Part shown: one piece after another, positions 25,970-34,954 of the stretch
Layout: each line of letters begins with the position of its first letter
How positions within the stretch are numbered: position 1 is the first letter of the stretch
Assembly (NCBI GenBank): GCA_964620325.1
Contig: CAZUIM010000010.1
Coordinates: 17,047-81,046 of the forward strand
Reading direction: 5' to 3'
Source: CAZMYM01 sp964620325
Lineage (GTDB): Bacteria > Bipolaricaulota > Bipolaricaulia > UBA7950 > UBA9294
Length of the DNA: 64,000 bases
Program-made: the position numbers and the translations under genes
Notes under the pieces: generated by a model
Told to the model about the DNA's origin: nothing
Databases searched by the model: none
What the model saw: only the letters and a program-made list of their open reading frames with translations

Positions 25970-26542
25970 ATGAGTTTCGAAAATCCAACGCCCTTCGAGA
26001 GACTCGGCCTCCGGATCGAGTGGGCGCTCAGCGGACCTCTGATCGCGCCGTACTTGCGGAATCTTGAACTCAGAGGAGACGAAACGCTCCTCGAGATCGG
26101 AGGAGGCGGCGGCGCGGTGACGAAGCAACTCACTTCGCTCCTTCCGAACGGACAGGTCGTCGGAGTCGATCCGTCGACGTATTGGACCGACGTCGCCCGC
26201 AAGCGTCTTCGACGGAAGAAGAACGTCTCCCTACTCGTCGGAGACGTCCTGTCGGTCGACCTTGCGCCCGAGTCCTTCGACGCGGTCCTCCTTCACTACG
26301 TCCTTCATGACATTCCGACGGCCAAACGACCCTCGACGTTCGATCGAATCTACGAGCTTCTGAAGGTCGGCGGTCGCCTGTTCCTCCGCGAGCCGACAAA
26401 GCCCGCCCACGGGATTCAGCCGCCCGAAGTTCGAGACCTCGCCGAATCAGTCGGTCTGCGGGAGGAAGAAGGACAAGAGCGGGCGTCGCGGTTGCTCGGC
26501 CGCCATTTCGACGGCGTCTTTCGAAAGGCCCAAGGCCCCTAG
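25970..26542 (+). CDS. class I SAM-dependent methyltransferase
   Basis: A 190-residue protein with motif I TLLEIGGGGGAVTKQL, acidic loop VVGVDPSTYW, VGDVLSVDLAPESFDAVLLHYV and LLKVGGRLFLREP. It is like small UbiE-type enzymes; substrate unknown. I choose ATG 25970 because it aligns with the fold start and follows a -10 box; the open frame upstream to 25778 overlaps the YcaQ-like gene and is not protein-like. Convergent with the DUF362 gene with a CTAG stop overlap. Confidence 0.85.
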   Translation: MSFENPTPFERLGLRIEWALSGPLIAPYLRNLELRGDETLLEIGGGGGAVTKQLTSLLPNGQVVGVDPSTYWTDVARKRLRRKKNVSLLVGDVLSVDLAPESFDAVLLHYVLHDIPTAKRPSTFDRIYELLKVGGRLFLREPTKPAHGIQPPEVRDLAESVGLREEEGQERASRLLGRHFDGVFRKAQGP

Positions 26543-27689
26543 CGACGGATCACCCGGCCGAGGAGCGGAACGTCAACCTCGATCGCCGCCTCCGGGCAGA
26601 GCTCCTGGCAGCAGTAGCAGCGGATGCACCGCCGAACGTCGTGCCTCGGTGGGCAGAGACGTTCATCGTCAGCAAACGCGATCGCCTTCGGCGTCACCGG
26701 ACAAACCTCGACGCACGTTCCGCACCGGGTGCATCGCTCGGGTCGAACAACAGGACGGGGAACGACGAATCGACGTGCAAAGCGGCTGACGCGCCTCGGA
26801 CCATCGGTCGTCGGTCGAAGGCTACGATTCACGTCGAAGTCGCCAACGACGAAGGTCTCGATCGGATCTCCGAGAAGGTCAACATCGATCGAACGGCCGA
26901 GACCGGCGGCCTCGCCGTGAACGATCGGCCGGACGAGGTCGACGTCGAGCCCGATCAGTCGGCAGACCGTCGCATCGACGGCGACCGGATCGTCCGAGAG
27001 CAGGAGTACGTTCATCGGGCGAGGCCGCCCATTCCTCGGCCCGTTCCCTTCCATCGCCACGATCCCGTCCATCACAAACAAGCGCGGGCGGAGGAGCAGA
27101 CCCAGGTCCGCGAGCATTCGGGAGAAGAGATCGACGTTCGAAGCCGAGCGTGGAACTCCGGCTTCATCGCGCCGACGATGCACCCGAACTGATTCTTGAT
27201 CGCCCCAGTCACGCGCGTCAACCCGTGCGTCTTCATCCTCGGAAGGGAGACGATCCCGTCGGCGTCGAGCGCCCCGCGGGCGACTGCGAACCGCTTGACC
27301 AAACGTCCGTCGGGGAACGAGATCTGAACGGAAGTTCGAAAGTCGGCCGCCCGAATCTCGAGGTCCTCGGCAACCTCGGCGAGGCCGGTCCGGCGCGCGG
27401 CCCACGACATCGTCCCGAACCCCGGTGAGTCACCGTAGCTCAGAGATACGCCGGATTCCCCCAGAACCTCGGCGACGGCCCGAAAAACGCTCGGATGAGT
27501 CGTCACCGCCCGCTCCGGCGGAGCCGGAACCAGGAGGTTCGGCTTGAGGAGGATCCGCTCTCCGGCGCGGATGAAGCGGCCGACGCCTCCGAGGAGATCG
27601 AGCCCCCGCCGGACGGCCGCCCGGACAGCGTCGATCTCGTAGGTGTTACATCGAACGACGGCGACACGCGACTCGAGCCGGTCACTCAT
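26539..27689 (-). CDS. DUF362 protein with C-terminal 2x[4Fe-4S] ferredoxin, frameshifted
   Basis: Two frames form one protein of about 383 residues. The first (from ATG 27689) has VAVVRCNTYE, RILLKPNLLVP, SYGDSPGF, ISLP-like VSLPRMKTHGLTRVTGAIKN and GCIVGAMKPEFHARL. The second continues NVDLFSRMLADL, FVMDGIVAMEGNGP, LLSDDPVAVDATVCRLIGLD and two ferredoxin motifs (CTRCGTCVEVCP, CIRCYCCQELCP). The junction near 27147 (CTTCGAAC) lacks one base, consistent with an ARLPNVDLF join. DUF362 enzymes are Fe-S proteins of anaerobes with unknown reactions. The start overlaps the CDF stop by 8 bases. Confidence 0.82.
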
Positions 27690-28611
27690 CGCTCGCTCCG
27701 TCGCTCGGAGGACAGGATCGACATCGATCGTCCTCATCCGGGCAGGTCGAGCCGTCGTCCGCCTCCACCTCGATCGTGGCGTGCCTGATTCCCATCCCTC
27801 GCAGACTCTGCTTGATCGAACCTCGCAGGGTGACGACCGCCTCGTACGAGTCGACATCTGCGGCAACGACGTGAGCGGTCAACACGTGATGCTCGCCGTC
27901 CTGCGACCAGATGTGAACGTGATGTACATCACAGACACCCGAAATACCGCGGATCGCCCGCTCCACAGACTCGACGTCAAGGTCACTCGGCACCCCCTGC
28001 AACAGAATGGTCAGCGTCTCCTTCAGGCGTTTCCCGACGTTCCACAGGACGCAGCCGGTGATCGCGATCGACAAGATCGGATCGAGGATCGGCAGATCGC
28101 GGAACCACATCACCAGACTGGCGATCAGAACCGCGACCCAACCGAGGACATCCTCGACGAAGTGCCAGGTGACGATCCGCTCGCCGATCGAGCGTCCGCC
28201 GTGCATCCGAAGCGCGGCGACCCCGTTGACGGAGACTCCGACGAGCGCCAAGGCGAACATCCCACGCGCGTCCGTCGCCTCGGGGGAGAGGATCCGTGGG
28301 ATCGCCTCGAACAACACGACCATCCCCCCGACGAACAGGACGAACGACATTACGAGCGCGCCGAGGAGGGAGAAGCGACGATAGCCGAACGTGAACGTCT
28401 CGCCCCCCGTTCGCTTCGAAATCCGCGTGAAGCGCCAGGTCAGGCCGAGGGCGATGCTATCGCCAAGATCGTGGAGGGCATCCGACAGAACGGCCATGCT
28501 GTTCGTCCAGATCCCTCCCGCGATCTCGAACAACGTGAACGCGAGGTTGAGAAAGAACGCGACGCGGATCCGTCCCTCCGACGTCGGTCCGCCTGAATGC
28601 CCGTGCGCCAA
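27682..28611 (-). CDS. cation diffusion facilitator (zinc/cobalt/cadmium exporter)
   Basis: A 309-residue CDF transporter with six predicted helices. The metal-site pairs are present in TM2 (SDALHDLGDS) and TM5 (HFVEDVLGW), and a C-terminal cytosolic domain with HHVHIW follows. His residues near the start (MAHGHSGG) and a CPDEDDRCRSC tail may bind metal. It would export Zn2+ or similar ions against protons. Start TTG 28611 is chosen because GGGAGGGG precedes it. The downstream DUF362 start lies inside its end. Confidence 0.92.
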   Translation of the reverse strand: MAHGHSGGPTSEGRIRVAFFLNLAFTLFEIAGGIWTNSMAVLSDALHDLGDSIALGLTWRFTRISKRTGGETFTFGYRRFSLLGALVMSFVLFVGGMVVLFEAIPRILSPEATDARGMFALALVGVSVNGVAALRMHGGRSIGERIVTWHFVEDVLGWVAVLIASLVMWFRDLPILDPILSIAITGCVLWNVGKRLKETLTILLQGVPSDLDVESVERAIRGISGVCDVHHVHIWSQDGEHHVLTAHVVAADVDSYEAVVTLRGSIKQSLRGMGIRHATIEVEADDGSTCPDEDDRCRSCPPSDGASDE

Positions 28612-28693
28612 CGCTCACCCCTCCCGAAGCGATCTTGGCGCGTCCCACGCAGATCCGCAACTCATCCGACGACCGCCCGGCCGCGGTCGACGA

Positions 28694-28722
28694 TGGTCAG
28701 CGACCGGCCGGTTCGCTAGCAT
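28694..28722 (+). promoter_or_regulatory. promoter of the patatin gene (leaderless type)
   Basis: TGGTCA (28694-28699), 17 bases, TAGCAT (28717-28722), then 8 bases to ATG 28731. No ribosome site. Confidence 0.5.
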
Positions 28723-28730
28723 AGATCACC

Positions 28731-29681
28731 ATGACGAACCAGACGGATCGCAGCACCGGAGGGGTCAAGATCGGCCTCGCGCTCGGCTCCGGCGGCGCTA
28801 GAGGAGCGGCGCACACCGGCGTCATGAAGGTTCTCGATCGCGAGGGAATCGAGATTTCGTCGATCGCCGGATCGAGCATCGGAGCTCTCGTCGGCGCGGC
28901 GCACGCCGTCGGTATCCCGGTCGAAGAGATCGAGCGCGAGTGGCGCGCGACCGACGTCGCGAAGATCTTTCGCGGCTTCCTGCCGACGTTTCCACGCGCC
29001 GGTCTGAGCTCCGGAAACGAGTTACGAAAGATGCTCGCCGATCTGCTCGGGGACGTCCTCATCGAGGATCTCCGGATTCCGTACGCGGCTGTCGCCTGCG
29101 ACATCGATACGGGAACACCGCACATCTTCCGCGGCGGTTCTCTCCTCGACGCCGTTCGAGCGTCGACGGCGATCCCCGGGATCTTCCATCCGGTTCGATT
29201 CGGGAACCGCCTTCTCGTCGACGGCGGACTGATCGACCCGGTCCCGGTTGAGGTCTGTCGCTCGCTCGGGGCCGACGTCGTGATCGCCGTCGACATCACG
29301 CCGAGGCCGGTCCCCACGACGCCCCGCGGACGGGCGATCTGGTCGAGGATCGGCGAGCAGCTTCACGACGGACTGACCGAGCGGTCGTGGGTTCCGAACA
29401 GCCTGATCGAGGTCCTCGATTCGATCTTCAGTGAGCGGCCCGATCGAGCCCGCTCCCTCCCCGGCGTCTACAGCATTCTGAACCAGTCGCTTTCGATCCT
29501 CCTCCAAGAGGTCTTGCGACAGAAGCTGATCCTTCATCCGCCCGACGTGCTGATCCGTCCCGACGTCTCGATCTCGTTCGCCGACTATCTGAGGGCGGCC
29601 GACGGAATCAAGGCCGGCGAAGCGGCCGCGGAAAACGCGATTCCGGCCATCCGGCGCATCCTGGAGTCGTTCGCCCGGTGA
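28731..29681 (+). CDS. patatin-like phospholipase (RssA-type)
   Basis: A 316-residue patatin. It has oxyanion loop GLALGSGGARGAAHTG, nucleophile GSSIG (about residue 50), the catalytic DGG dyad motif in LLVDGGLIDPVP (about 166) and IAVDITP. The C-terminal 100 residues are a helical extension. Patatin enzymes hydrolyse acyl esters of lipids. The protein lacks a signal peptide and beta-barrel, so it is cytoplasmic. ATG 28731 has no ribosome site but sits just after a -10 box. Confidence 0.91.
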   Translation: MTNQTDRSTGGVKIGLALGSGGARGAAHTGVMKVLDREGIEISSIAGSSIGALVGAAHAVGIPVEEIEREWRATDVAKIFRGFLPTFPRAGLSSGNELRKMLADLLGDVLIEDLRIPYAAVACDIDTGTPHIFRGGSLLDAVRASTAIPGIFHPVRFGNRLLVDGGLIDPVPVEVCRSLGADVVIAVDITPRPVPTTPRGRAIWSRIGEQLHDGLTERSWVPNSLIEVLDSIFSERPDRARSLPGVYSILNQSLSILLQEVLRQKLILHPPDVLIRPDVSISFADYLRAADGIKAGEAAAENAIPAIRRILESFAR

Positions 29682-29731
29682 AGGTTGCCGTCGATCTCGA
29701 CTTACGCCATCATCTTTCCACGAGGTGACCG

Positions 29732-30202
29732 ATGAGACGCCGCGTCATACACTTGTTCTGTCTCACCGTCGTATTCACGTTCGTCGCGCTCGGCGTATGC
29801 GCGCAAGATGGTCCGGACGTCGTCGTCTTCTATCGCGAAGGATGTCACGACTGCGAACGGATGGACCGCGTCCTCGAGGAGATGCATGCGCTCGATCCGT
29901 CCCTCTCCGTCCGACACATCGAGGAAGGCGATCCGGACGGCGAACTCCTCTGGGCGCTGGCCACCGAGTACGGCATCTTCCCGACCAACTACCCGGTGAT
30001 CTTCGTCGGAGACGAGGCGATTGTCGGCGTCGGGCTCGACAAGGAACTCCGCCTTCGAACGGCCGTCGAGGACTGCCTTCGGCGTGGATGCGATTCGCCC
30101 CTCCTTCGAGTCACCGGGCCGAAGATCCCGTGGCGCGCGTACATCGTCGCCGGGCTGATCGCCGTCGTCCTGCTGATGGTCGTTATCGACTACGCGATCT
30201 AG
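29732..30202 (+). CDS. thioredoxin-fold membrane protein with CxxC
   Basis: A 156-residue protein with a signal peptide (residues 1-24), a glutaredoxin/thioredoxin-like domain with CHDC at 38-41, a cis-Pro-like TNYPVIFVGDE segment and one C-terminal transmembrane helix (AYIVAGLIAVVLLMVVIDY). The topology places the CxxC outside the membrane, so it may reduce or form disulfides in exported proteins. Two more cysteines (DCLRRGC) lie before the helix. It begins 50 bases after the patatin stop, with GAGGTGA as ribosome site. Confidence 0.85.
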   Translation: MRRRVIHLFCLTVVFTFVALGVCAQDGPDVVVFYREGCHDCERMDRVLEEMHALDPSLSVRHIEEGDPDGELLWALATEYGIFPTNYPVIFVGDEAIVGVGLDKELRLRTAVEDCLRRGCDSPLLRVTGPKIPWRAYIVAGLIAVVLLMVVIDYAI

Positions 30203-30440
30203 GACCGCTACATTCCAGAACCGCGGAAGCCGGTCCGAGGAATTGCGCCAAGAAGCCCGGCCTGTGGCGGAACAGCTGGCCCTCGATTGGCCAGCCGAAG
30301 GTGAGCGCGAGCGCCCCGTCGTTCGTCAGACCGGCGGCGAGGGTCACGGCCGGTCCCTATCCAATCCGTGGTCCCGACTCCGGGGTGAAGGCCAATGACG
30401 TGAAGCCGAGTTCGGAGTCGCGATCGTCAGTCGCGCGGGC
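30183..30440 (-). pseudogene. possible decayed coding remnant
   Basis: Minus-strand translation gives a protein-like stretch (GPAVTLAAGLTNDGALALTF, then GWPIEGQLFRHRPGFLAQFL) with strong GC at third positions, broken by an in-frame TAG near 30366. It is in the same frame as the upstream TPR gene, after that gene's TGA. No family is recognised. It may be the decayed end of a gene or a chance frame. Confidence 0.3.
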
Positions 30441-31292
30441 TCAGCGCCGGCGGGCGACTGCTCTCGCGAGCGGACGCACGAGGCAGTTTCTGACCAGCGT
30501 GCGACAATGCCGGTGGCGCATCAGCCACGCTGCAGCGGGAGGCGAGAACTTGCAGTAGGCTGCAACGAGCGCAAGTCCGAGGCGGCTTCGCATCAGTGTT
30601 CGGTCTCGCCATTTCCGCAGCGCCTCGACCTCCGTCGTCGCTTCGCTTCCCATGGCCGCGGTGGCGATGAAGCAGCCAGAACCCGATCGCTTGATACGCT
30701 TCCGAGCACCTGAGAGGTTCCGCTGCGCATTCTTCGCGTTCGGATACATCCTTAGGATCTCCTCGAACTGCTTCTCGGCCTCCTCCCATCGTTCGCAATC
30801 GATCAACAGGAGACCGAGGTTGTTCCTGGCGGCGCCGTTCCGAGGCTCCAATTCGATCGCTTCCCGATATGCGAGAATCGCGCCTTCCCGATCGCCACAC
30901 TGCTTCCTCATGAGTCCGAGTCTGAAGAACGCGAGATCGAAGCGATCATCGGCCTCGACTGCGCGAGCGTAGGCTTCGCACGCCCCATCGGGCGACCGCA
31001 TGGCTTCGAGGACGTACCCTAGGCGGCATGCAGCGTTGGCCAGGTCAGGGAACCGATCGAGCAACGTTTCGTATGTTGCTCTGGCCTCCCTGAACTCGCG
31101 TCGGTTCTCCAGATCGAGGCCTTTGCGATACGTCGCCTCGGCATCCGCGACGGTCGCCGGATCCGACTGCCTCTCCTTCCAGCGGGTGAACGCCGCATCC
31201 TGGCTCTCCGGCTCCGGCAATTGCTCGATGAGATCGTGGCGTCCCATGGCGCGGTAGACTCCGTGTTGGGAGTTCTTGAGATCCGTGTGCAT
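30441..31292 (-). CDS. TPR protein with CFI-box C-terminal domain
   Basis: A 283-residue protein. Residues 45-190 hold about four tetratricopeptide repeats (ATYRKGLDLENRREFREARA, AFFRLGLMRKQCGDREGAIL, ARNNLGLLLIDCERWEEAEK). The C-terminal part starts GCFIATAAMGS and runs through LRKWRDRTLM, KFSPPAAAWL and VRNCLVRPLA: the CFI-box-CTERM domain, thought to mark surface or membrane-associated proteins in some bacteria. No signal peptide is seen. AAGGTG precedes ATG 31292. TPRs suggest a protein-binding scaffold. Confidence 0.85.
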   Translation of the reverse strand: MHTDLKNSQHGVYRAMGRHDLIEQLPEPESQDAAFTRWKERQSDPATVADAEATYRKGLDLENRREFREARATYETLLDRFPDLANAACRLGYVLEAMRSPDGACEAYARAVEADDRFDLAFFRLGLMRKQCGDREGAILAYREAIELEPRNGAARNNLGLLLIDCERWEEAEKQFEEILRMYPNAKNAQRNLSGARKRIKRSGSGCFIATAAMGSEATTEVEALRKWRDRTLMRSRLGLALVAAYCKFSPPAAAWLMRHRHCRTLVRNCLVRPLARAVARRR

Positions 31293-31642
31293 CCTCTCAC
31301 CTTCCTGTCGTCGGGGTTACGTTAAGGCATTGAATCCTACACACTCCTTCGCCGACGCGTTGAGTGGAGGACTCGACGGAGCCAGGTTCTTCGCGAGGCA
31401 GACCAGCTTCCGCTCTCCGTTGTCGGGCGGCGTCGCGGCGGAGCAACCGGGAACCGGCGGTTCGAATCCCATCTCGTCCGCCCATGGCAACTACAGGAAC
31501 CCTGAATAGGGTCCAGACAGACGCCCAGCGCCAGGCTGAGCTTCCACAGCGGAAGCCTTCGATCACTGCGAAAGCTGGTCGCCCACCTCGCCCTGGCGGA
31601 CGATGGGTCGGTCGGATAGCCTGCGATTCGAAAGGATCGCCG
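31293..31642. other. 350-bp intergenic region with a tRNA 3'-end-like remnant
   Basis: No supported gene. At 31467-31492 GGCGGTTCGAATCCCATC followed by TCGTCCGCCCA resembles a tRNA T-loop and acceptor end, but the T-stem does not pair and no 5' half is found. The ABC-F ribosome site AAAGGA is at the right end. Confidence 0.4.
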
Positions 31643-33307
31643 ATGATTGCCGCCAGCGCTTCCCGAATCACCGTGACGTACGCTTCGCATCCGGTCTTCA
31701 CGAACCTCACCTGCGAGGTTCACGACAATCGGATCGCGGGGCTGATCGGGCCGAACGGGTGCGGAAAGACGACGCTTCTCCGCGTTCTCGCCCGCGAGAT
31801 CGATCCGAGCGCAGGGACCGTTTCGCGCCGAACCGGCCTCTCGATCGGTTACCTGACCCAAGAGGCCATCCTCGATCCGGGCGAGACGGTCTTCGAGGCG
31901 GCGCGGACCGAATCGTCCGAGCTGATCGAGATCGAGCGATCGCTTTCGTCGATCGAGGCACACCTCGGCGATCCGGCCGTCTACGAGGACGAGGATGTTC
32001 TTCACAGGACGCTCGGCGAACAGGAGGGACTCCTCGACGAATACGAACGACTCGGCGGACCCGCCCTCGACGCCCGAGTCCGCTCGGTCCTCCATGCACT
32101 CGGGTTTCGTGAGGACGACTTCGACCGGCCGGTCGGCACCCTCTCAGGGGGAGAGCGGAAGCTCGTCGGCATCGCGGCGCAGGCGGTTCGACGCCCCGAC
32201 CTGCTCCTCCTCGACGAGCCGGACAATCACCTCGACCTCGACGGAAAGCGCCACCTCGAACGGTTCTTCCGCGAGTTCGACGGGGGCGTCGTCCTTGTCT
32301 CGCACGACCGGTACCTTCTCGATCTCGTGGTCGACGAGATCCTCGAGCTCGAGGGCGGGGTCCTGAATCGGTTCGCCCGCAACTACTCCGAGTACGCGAT
32401 CGAGAAGGAGGAACTCCGGGCACACGAGGAGCATCGGTACGCCGACCAGCAGAAGGAGATCCGCCGACTCGAGCAGTCGGCGAAGCGGCTGATGACCTGG
32501 GGCGTCGCGTTCGACAACGTGAAGTTCGTCAAGCGGGCGCAGGCGATCGAGAAGCGGATCGAACGGATGGACAAAGTCGAGCGTCCGCACGTTGAACGGC
32601 GAATGGACCTGCGGCTCTCCGGCTGGCGCGGGAGCACCAAGGTGCTCGAGATCGAGCGGCTGGAGAAATCCTACCCTCAACCGGATGGGCAGCCGAACCG
32701 CGTTCTCCGCGGGCTGCACCTGCTCATGCGGCATGGGGAGCGCGTCGGCCTCGTCGGCCCGAACGAAGCGGGGAAGTCAGTCCTCTTCCGGCTCGTCCTT
32801 GGGGAGGAGGCGCCGTCGGCAGGCTCGATCGTCGTCGGCCCGAGCGTCCGGATCGGGTACTACGCCCAGCAGCATGAGACTCTCGATCCGACCCGCTCGC
32901 TGATCGACACGCTCCGCCAAGCGGCCGGGATCTCCGACGAGGCGGCAACCCGAACCTTGATGCGGTTCGCCTTCACCTACGATCAGGCGCGCCGGCCGGC
33001 GGGAGACTTGTCCGGCGGCGAGCGCAGTCGCCTCCAGCTCGCCCTGATCGTCCAGAGCGGGGCGAACTTCCTCCTCCTCGACGAGCCGACGAACAACCTC
33101 GACATTGCCTCGGCCGAAATCCTCGAGGAGGCCCTCGACTCGTTCGAGGGGGCCGTCCTCGCGATCTCGCACGACCGCTACTTCCTCGACCGCATTGCCG
33201 ATCGGATCGTCGAGTTGTCTGACGGCGTCCTGGCCGAGTTCGCCGGGGGGTACAGCGAGTACGCGTCCAGACGTGGCCACGGGCCCGCGAACGGGAGGAC
33301 CGAATGA
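31643..33307 (+). CDS. ABC-F family ATPase (ribosome-associated)
   Basis: A 554-residue protein of two ABC domains with no membrane part. NBD1 has Walker A GPNGCGKTT, signature LSGGERK and Walker B LLLLDEPDNHLD; NBD2 has GPNEAGKS, LSGGERS and LLLDEPTNNLD. Between them lies a charged helical linker (about residues 240-310: HEEHRYADQQKEIRRLEQ, KRAQAIEKRIERM) that would reach the ribosome's peptidyl site. ABC-F proteins act in translation rescue or protect against ribosome-targeting antibiotics. ATG 31643 follows AAAGGA; the frame upstream to 31364 is unlike protein. Overlaps the next gene as ATGA. Confidence 0.93.
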   Translation: MIAASASRITVTYASHPVFTNLTCEVHDNRIAGLIGPNGCGKTTLLRVLAREIDPSAGTVSRRTGLSIGYLTQEAILDPGETVFEAARTESSELIEIERSLSSIEAHLGDPAVYEDEDVLHRTLGEQEGLLDEYERLGGPALDARVRSVLHALGFREDDFDRPVGTLSGGERKLVGIAAQAVRRPDLLLLDEPDNHLDLDGKRHLERFFREFDGGVVLVSHDRYLLDLVVDEILELEGGVLNRFARNYSEYAIEKEELRAHEEHRYADQQKEIRRLEQSAKRLMTWGVAFDNVKFVKRAQAIEKRIERMDKVERPHVERRMDLRLSGWRGSTKVLEIERLEKSYPQPDGQPNRVLRGLHLLMRHGERVGLVGPNEAGKSVLFRLVLGEEAPSAGSIVVGPSVRIGYYAQQHETLDPTRSLIDTLRQAAGISDEAATRTLMRFAFTYDQARRPAGDLSGGERSRLQLALIVQSGANFLLLDEPTNNLDIASAEILEEALDSFEGAVLAISHDRYFLDRIADRIVELSDGVLAEFAGGYSEYASRRGHGPANGRTE

Positions 33308-33837
33308 GAATCGCCCTGGTCTCCGATACGCACGTGCCGACCTCGATTCGACGGGTTCCGGAAGCCCTCCTCGAAGCCGTCCGAGGCGTCGATCGGATCC
33401 TTCACGCCGGCGACTTGATCGAGTACGCCGTCTTCGAGCAACTCGACGCGATCGCGACGACGACGGCCGTCGTCGGGAACATGGACCCGCCGGAAGTGAA
33501 GGCGAGGTTCCGCGATCGGGAGATCCTCGAGATCGCCGGGCGGACGATCGGGCTCGCCCACGGCCACCAGCCTCGCGCTCTCCAGGATCGGTACATCGCC
33601 TTCGGCTACGACGATCCGGAGTTCGAGCTCTTCTACCAGGCGATGGTCGCGCAGCTCCCCGGGGCCGAGATCATCGTCTTCGGCCACTTCCATAGGCCGC
33701 TCGTCAAGCGCTGGAACGACGTCTTGTTCATCAACCCGGGCTCGATCGCTCCGCCGCACCGACGCCCGACCTATGCCCTTCTCGATCTCGACGACGAAAT
33801 CGACGTCCGCATCGTCGAGCTTCCGCGAGCCGTGTAG
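33304..33837 (+). CDS. YfcE/MJ0936-type metallophosphoesterase
   Basis: A 177-residue calcineurin-like phosphoesterase with SDTHVP, HAGDLIE, VVGNMD, HGHQP and FGHFHRP, covering all five metal-binding motifs (the fourth-motif residue after GN is Met-Asp rather than the usual Cys/His-Asp). YfcE/MJ0936 relatives hydrolyse phosphodiesters. Its start overlaps the ABC-F stop as ATGA, so both are co-expressed. The natural substrate is unknown. Confidence 0.9.
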   Translation: MRIALVSDTHVPTSIRRVPEALLEAVRGVDRILHAGDLIEYAVFEQLDAIATTTAVVGNMDPPEVKARFRDREILEIAGRTIGLAHGHQPRALQDRYIAFGYDDPEFELFYQAMVAQLPGAEIIVFGHFHRPLVKRWNDVLFINPGSIAPPHRRPTYALLDLDDEIDVRIVELPRAV

Positions 33838-33922
33838 CGCTACGAGGCCAGCACAGCCCTACAATCTGTCGAGCCGGGGGATGGATCTTCGCGTGAGACG
33901 CCGTCCTCAAAGGGAGTCGCAC

Positions 33923-34831
33923 ATGATCGATCAAGCGGAGCTGAAACGGCAGGAGTACGTCGGTCGGGTCAATCGGGTCCTCGACCACATCCGAGCGAAT
34001 CTGTCCGGCGACCTCCGCCTGGAATCGCTCGCCCAGGTCGCCCACTTCTCCCCGCACCACTTCCACCGGGTCTTCAAGTCGATCGTCGGCGAGACGGTCA
34101 ACGGCTACATCCGCCGCGTTCGGGCACAGCTCGCCGCGTCACAGCTGATCCAGAACCCGACCCGGACGATCACCGAGATCGCAGTCGCCTGCGGGTACTC
34201 GTCGCCGTCGACCTTCGCCCGCGAGTTCCGGCGGCAATTCGGCATCTCGGCGTCTCAGTTTCGCGCCGGTGGGCACGAATCGATGGTCCGGTTCCGCGAG
34301 CAACTCCAGCAGAAGGGGGCCGAGTTCCTCCCTCAGCATGCCGAGCGAACCGAGATGGTCTTCCGCGTCGAGACCCGGGAGGAACCGGAGCGCCACGTCG
34401 CGTACATTCGCCACGTCGGACCGTACGACCGAATCGGAAAGGCCTTCGGACGCCTGATGCGGTGGGCCGGCCCGCGCCGGCTTCTCCGCTTCCCGGAGAC
34501 GGAGATCCTGACGATCTATCATGACAATCCGGACGTGACCCCGGTCGACAAGCTCCGGGCCGACGCCTGTATCACCGTTCCGGAAGGGACCAAGACGAAG
34601 CGGGACATCGGAACGAGAAACGTCCCCGGCGGCCTCTTCGCGGTTGCCTATGTGGAGATCGATCCGTCTCAGTACGGGGAGGCGTGGGATCGTCTTTTCG
34701 ACGAGTGGATGCCGCAATCGGGCTATCAACCGGACGATCGCCTCTGCTTCGAGCGCTACTTGAACGACCCAAAGACGCATCCTCAACGAAAACACATCGT
34801 CGAGATCTGCGAACCGATCCGGCCCCTCTAG
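33923..34831 (+). CDS. AraC-family regulator with C-terminal GyrI-like ligand-binding domain
   Basis: A 302-residue protein. Residues 10-105 form the double HTH of AraC/SoxS type (LRLESLAQVAHFSPHHFHRV, RTITEIAVACGYSSPSTFAREFRRQFG). Residues 145-300 form a GyrI-like small-molecule domain (RHVAYIRHVGPYDRIG, VPGGLFAVAYVEIDPSQYGEAWDRLF). Such proteins, like Rob and related regulators, sense cationic drugs or small ligands. AGGGAG precedes ATG 33923. The next gene encodes a stand-alone copy of the GyrI domain, and three direct repeats lie between them, so this is probably its activator. Confidence 0.92.
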   Translation: MIDQAELKRQEYVGRVNRVLDHIRANLSGDLRLESLAQVAHFSPHHFHRVFKSIVGETVNGYIRRVRAQLAASQLIQNPTRTITEIAVACGYSSPSTFAREFRRQFGISASQFRAGGHESMVRFREQLQQKGAEFLPQHAERTEMVFRVETREEPERHVAYIRHVGPYDRIGKAFGRLMRWAGPRRLLRFPETEILTIYHDNPDVTPVDKLRADACITVPEGTKTKRDIGTRNVPGGLFAVAYVEIDPSQYGEAWDRLFDEWMPQSGYQPDDRLCFERYLNDPKTHPQRKHIVEICEPIRPL

Positions 34832-34838
34832 CACCGAG

Positions 34839-34894
34839 CGCAAGATTCGGCAAACGTCCGACAAGATCGGCCAACAGGAACGCAAGATGCGGGA
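34839..34894 (+). repeat. three direct repeats at 21-bp spacing, probable AraC-type operator
   Basis: Copies of the core CAAGAT start at 34841, 34862 and 34883, each within CG(C/A)CAAGAT-like sequence followed by CGG. The exact 21-base periodicity places all on one DNA face. They lie between the AraC-GyrI gene and its GyrI-like neighbour, just upstream of a possible -10 TAGCCT at 34917. Confidence 0.65.
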
Positions 34895-34954
34895 AGACAC
34901 CGGCCCGCGGCGTCGCTAGCCTCGTTTCATCTCGGCTCGAACTAGGAGGTAGCT

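Noticed and set aside
31276..31509. 77-residue plus frame across the tRNA-like remnant
   Set aside because: The GGSNPISSAH string is the usual translation of a tRNA T-arm; not a protein gene.
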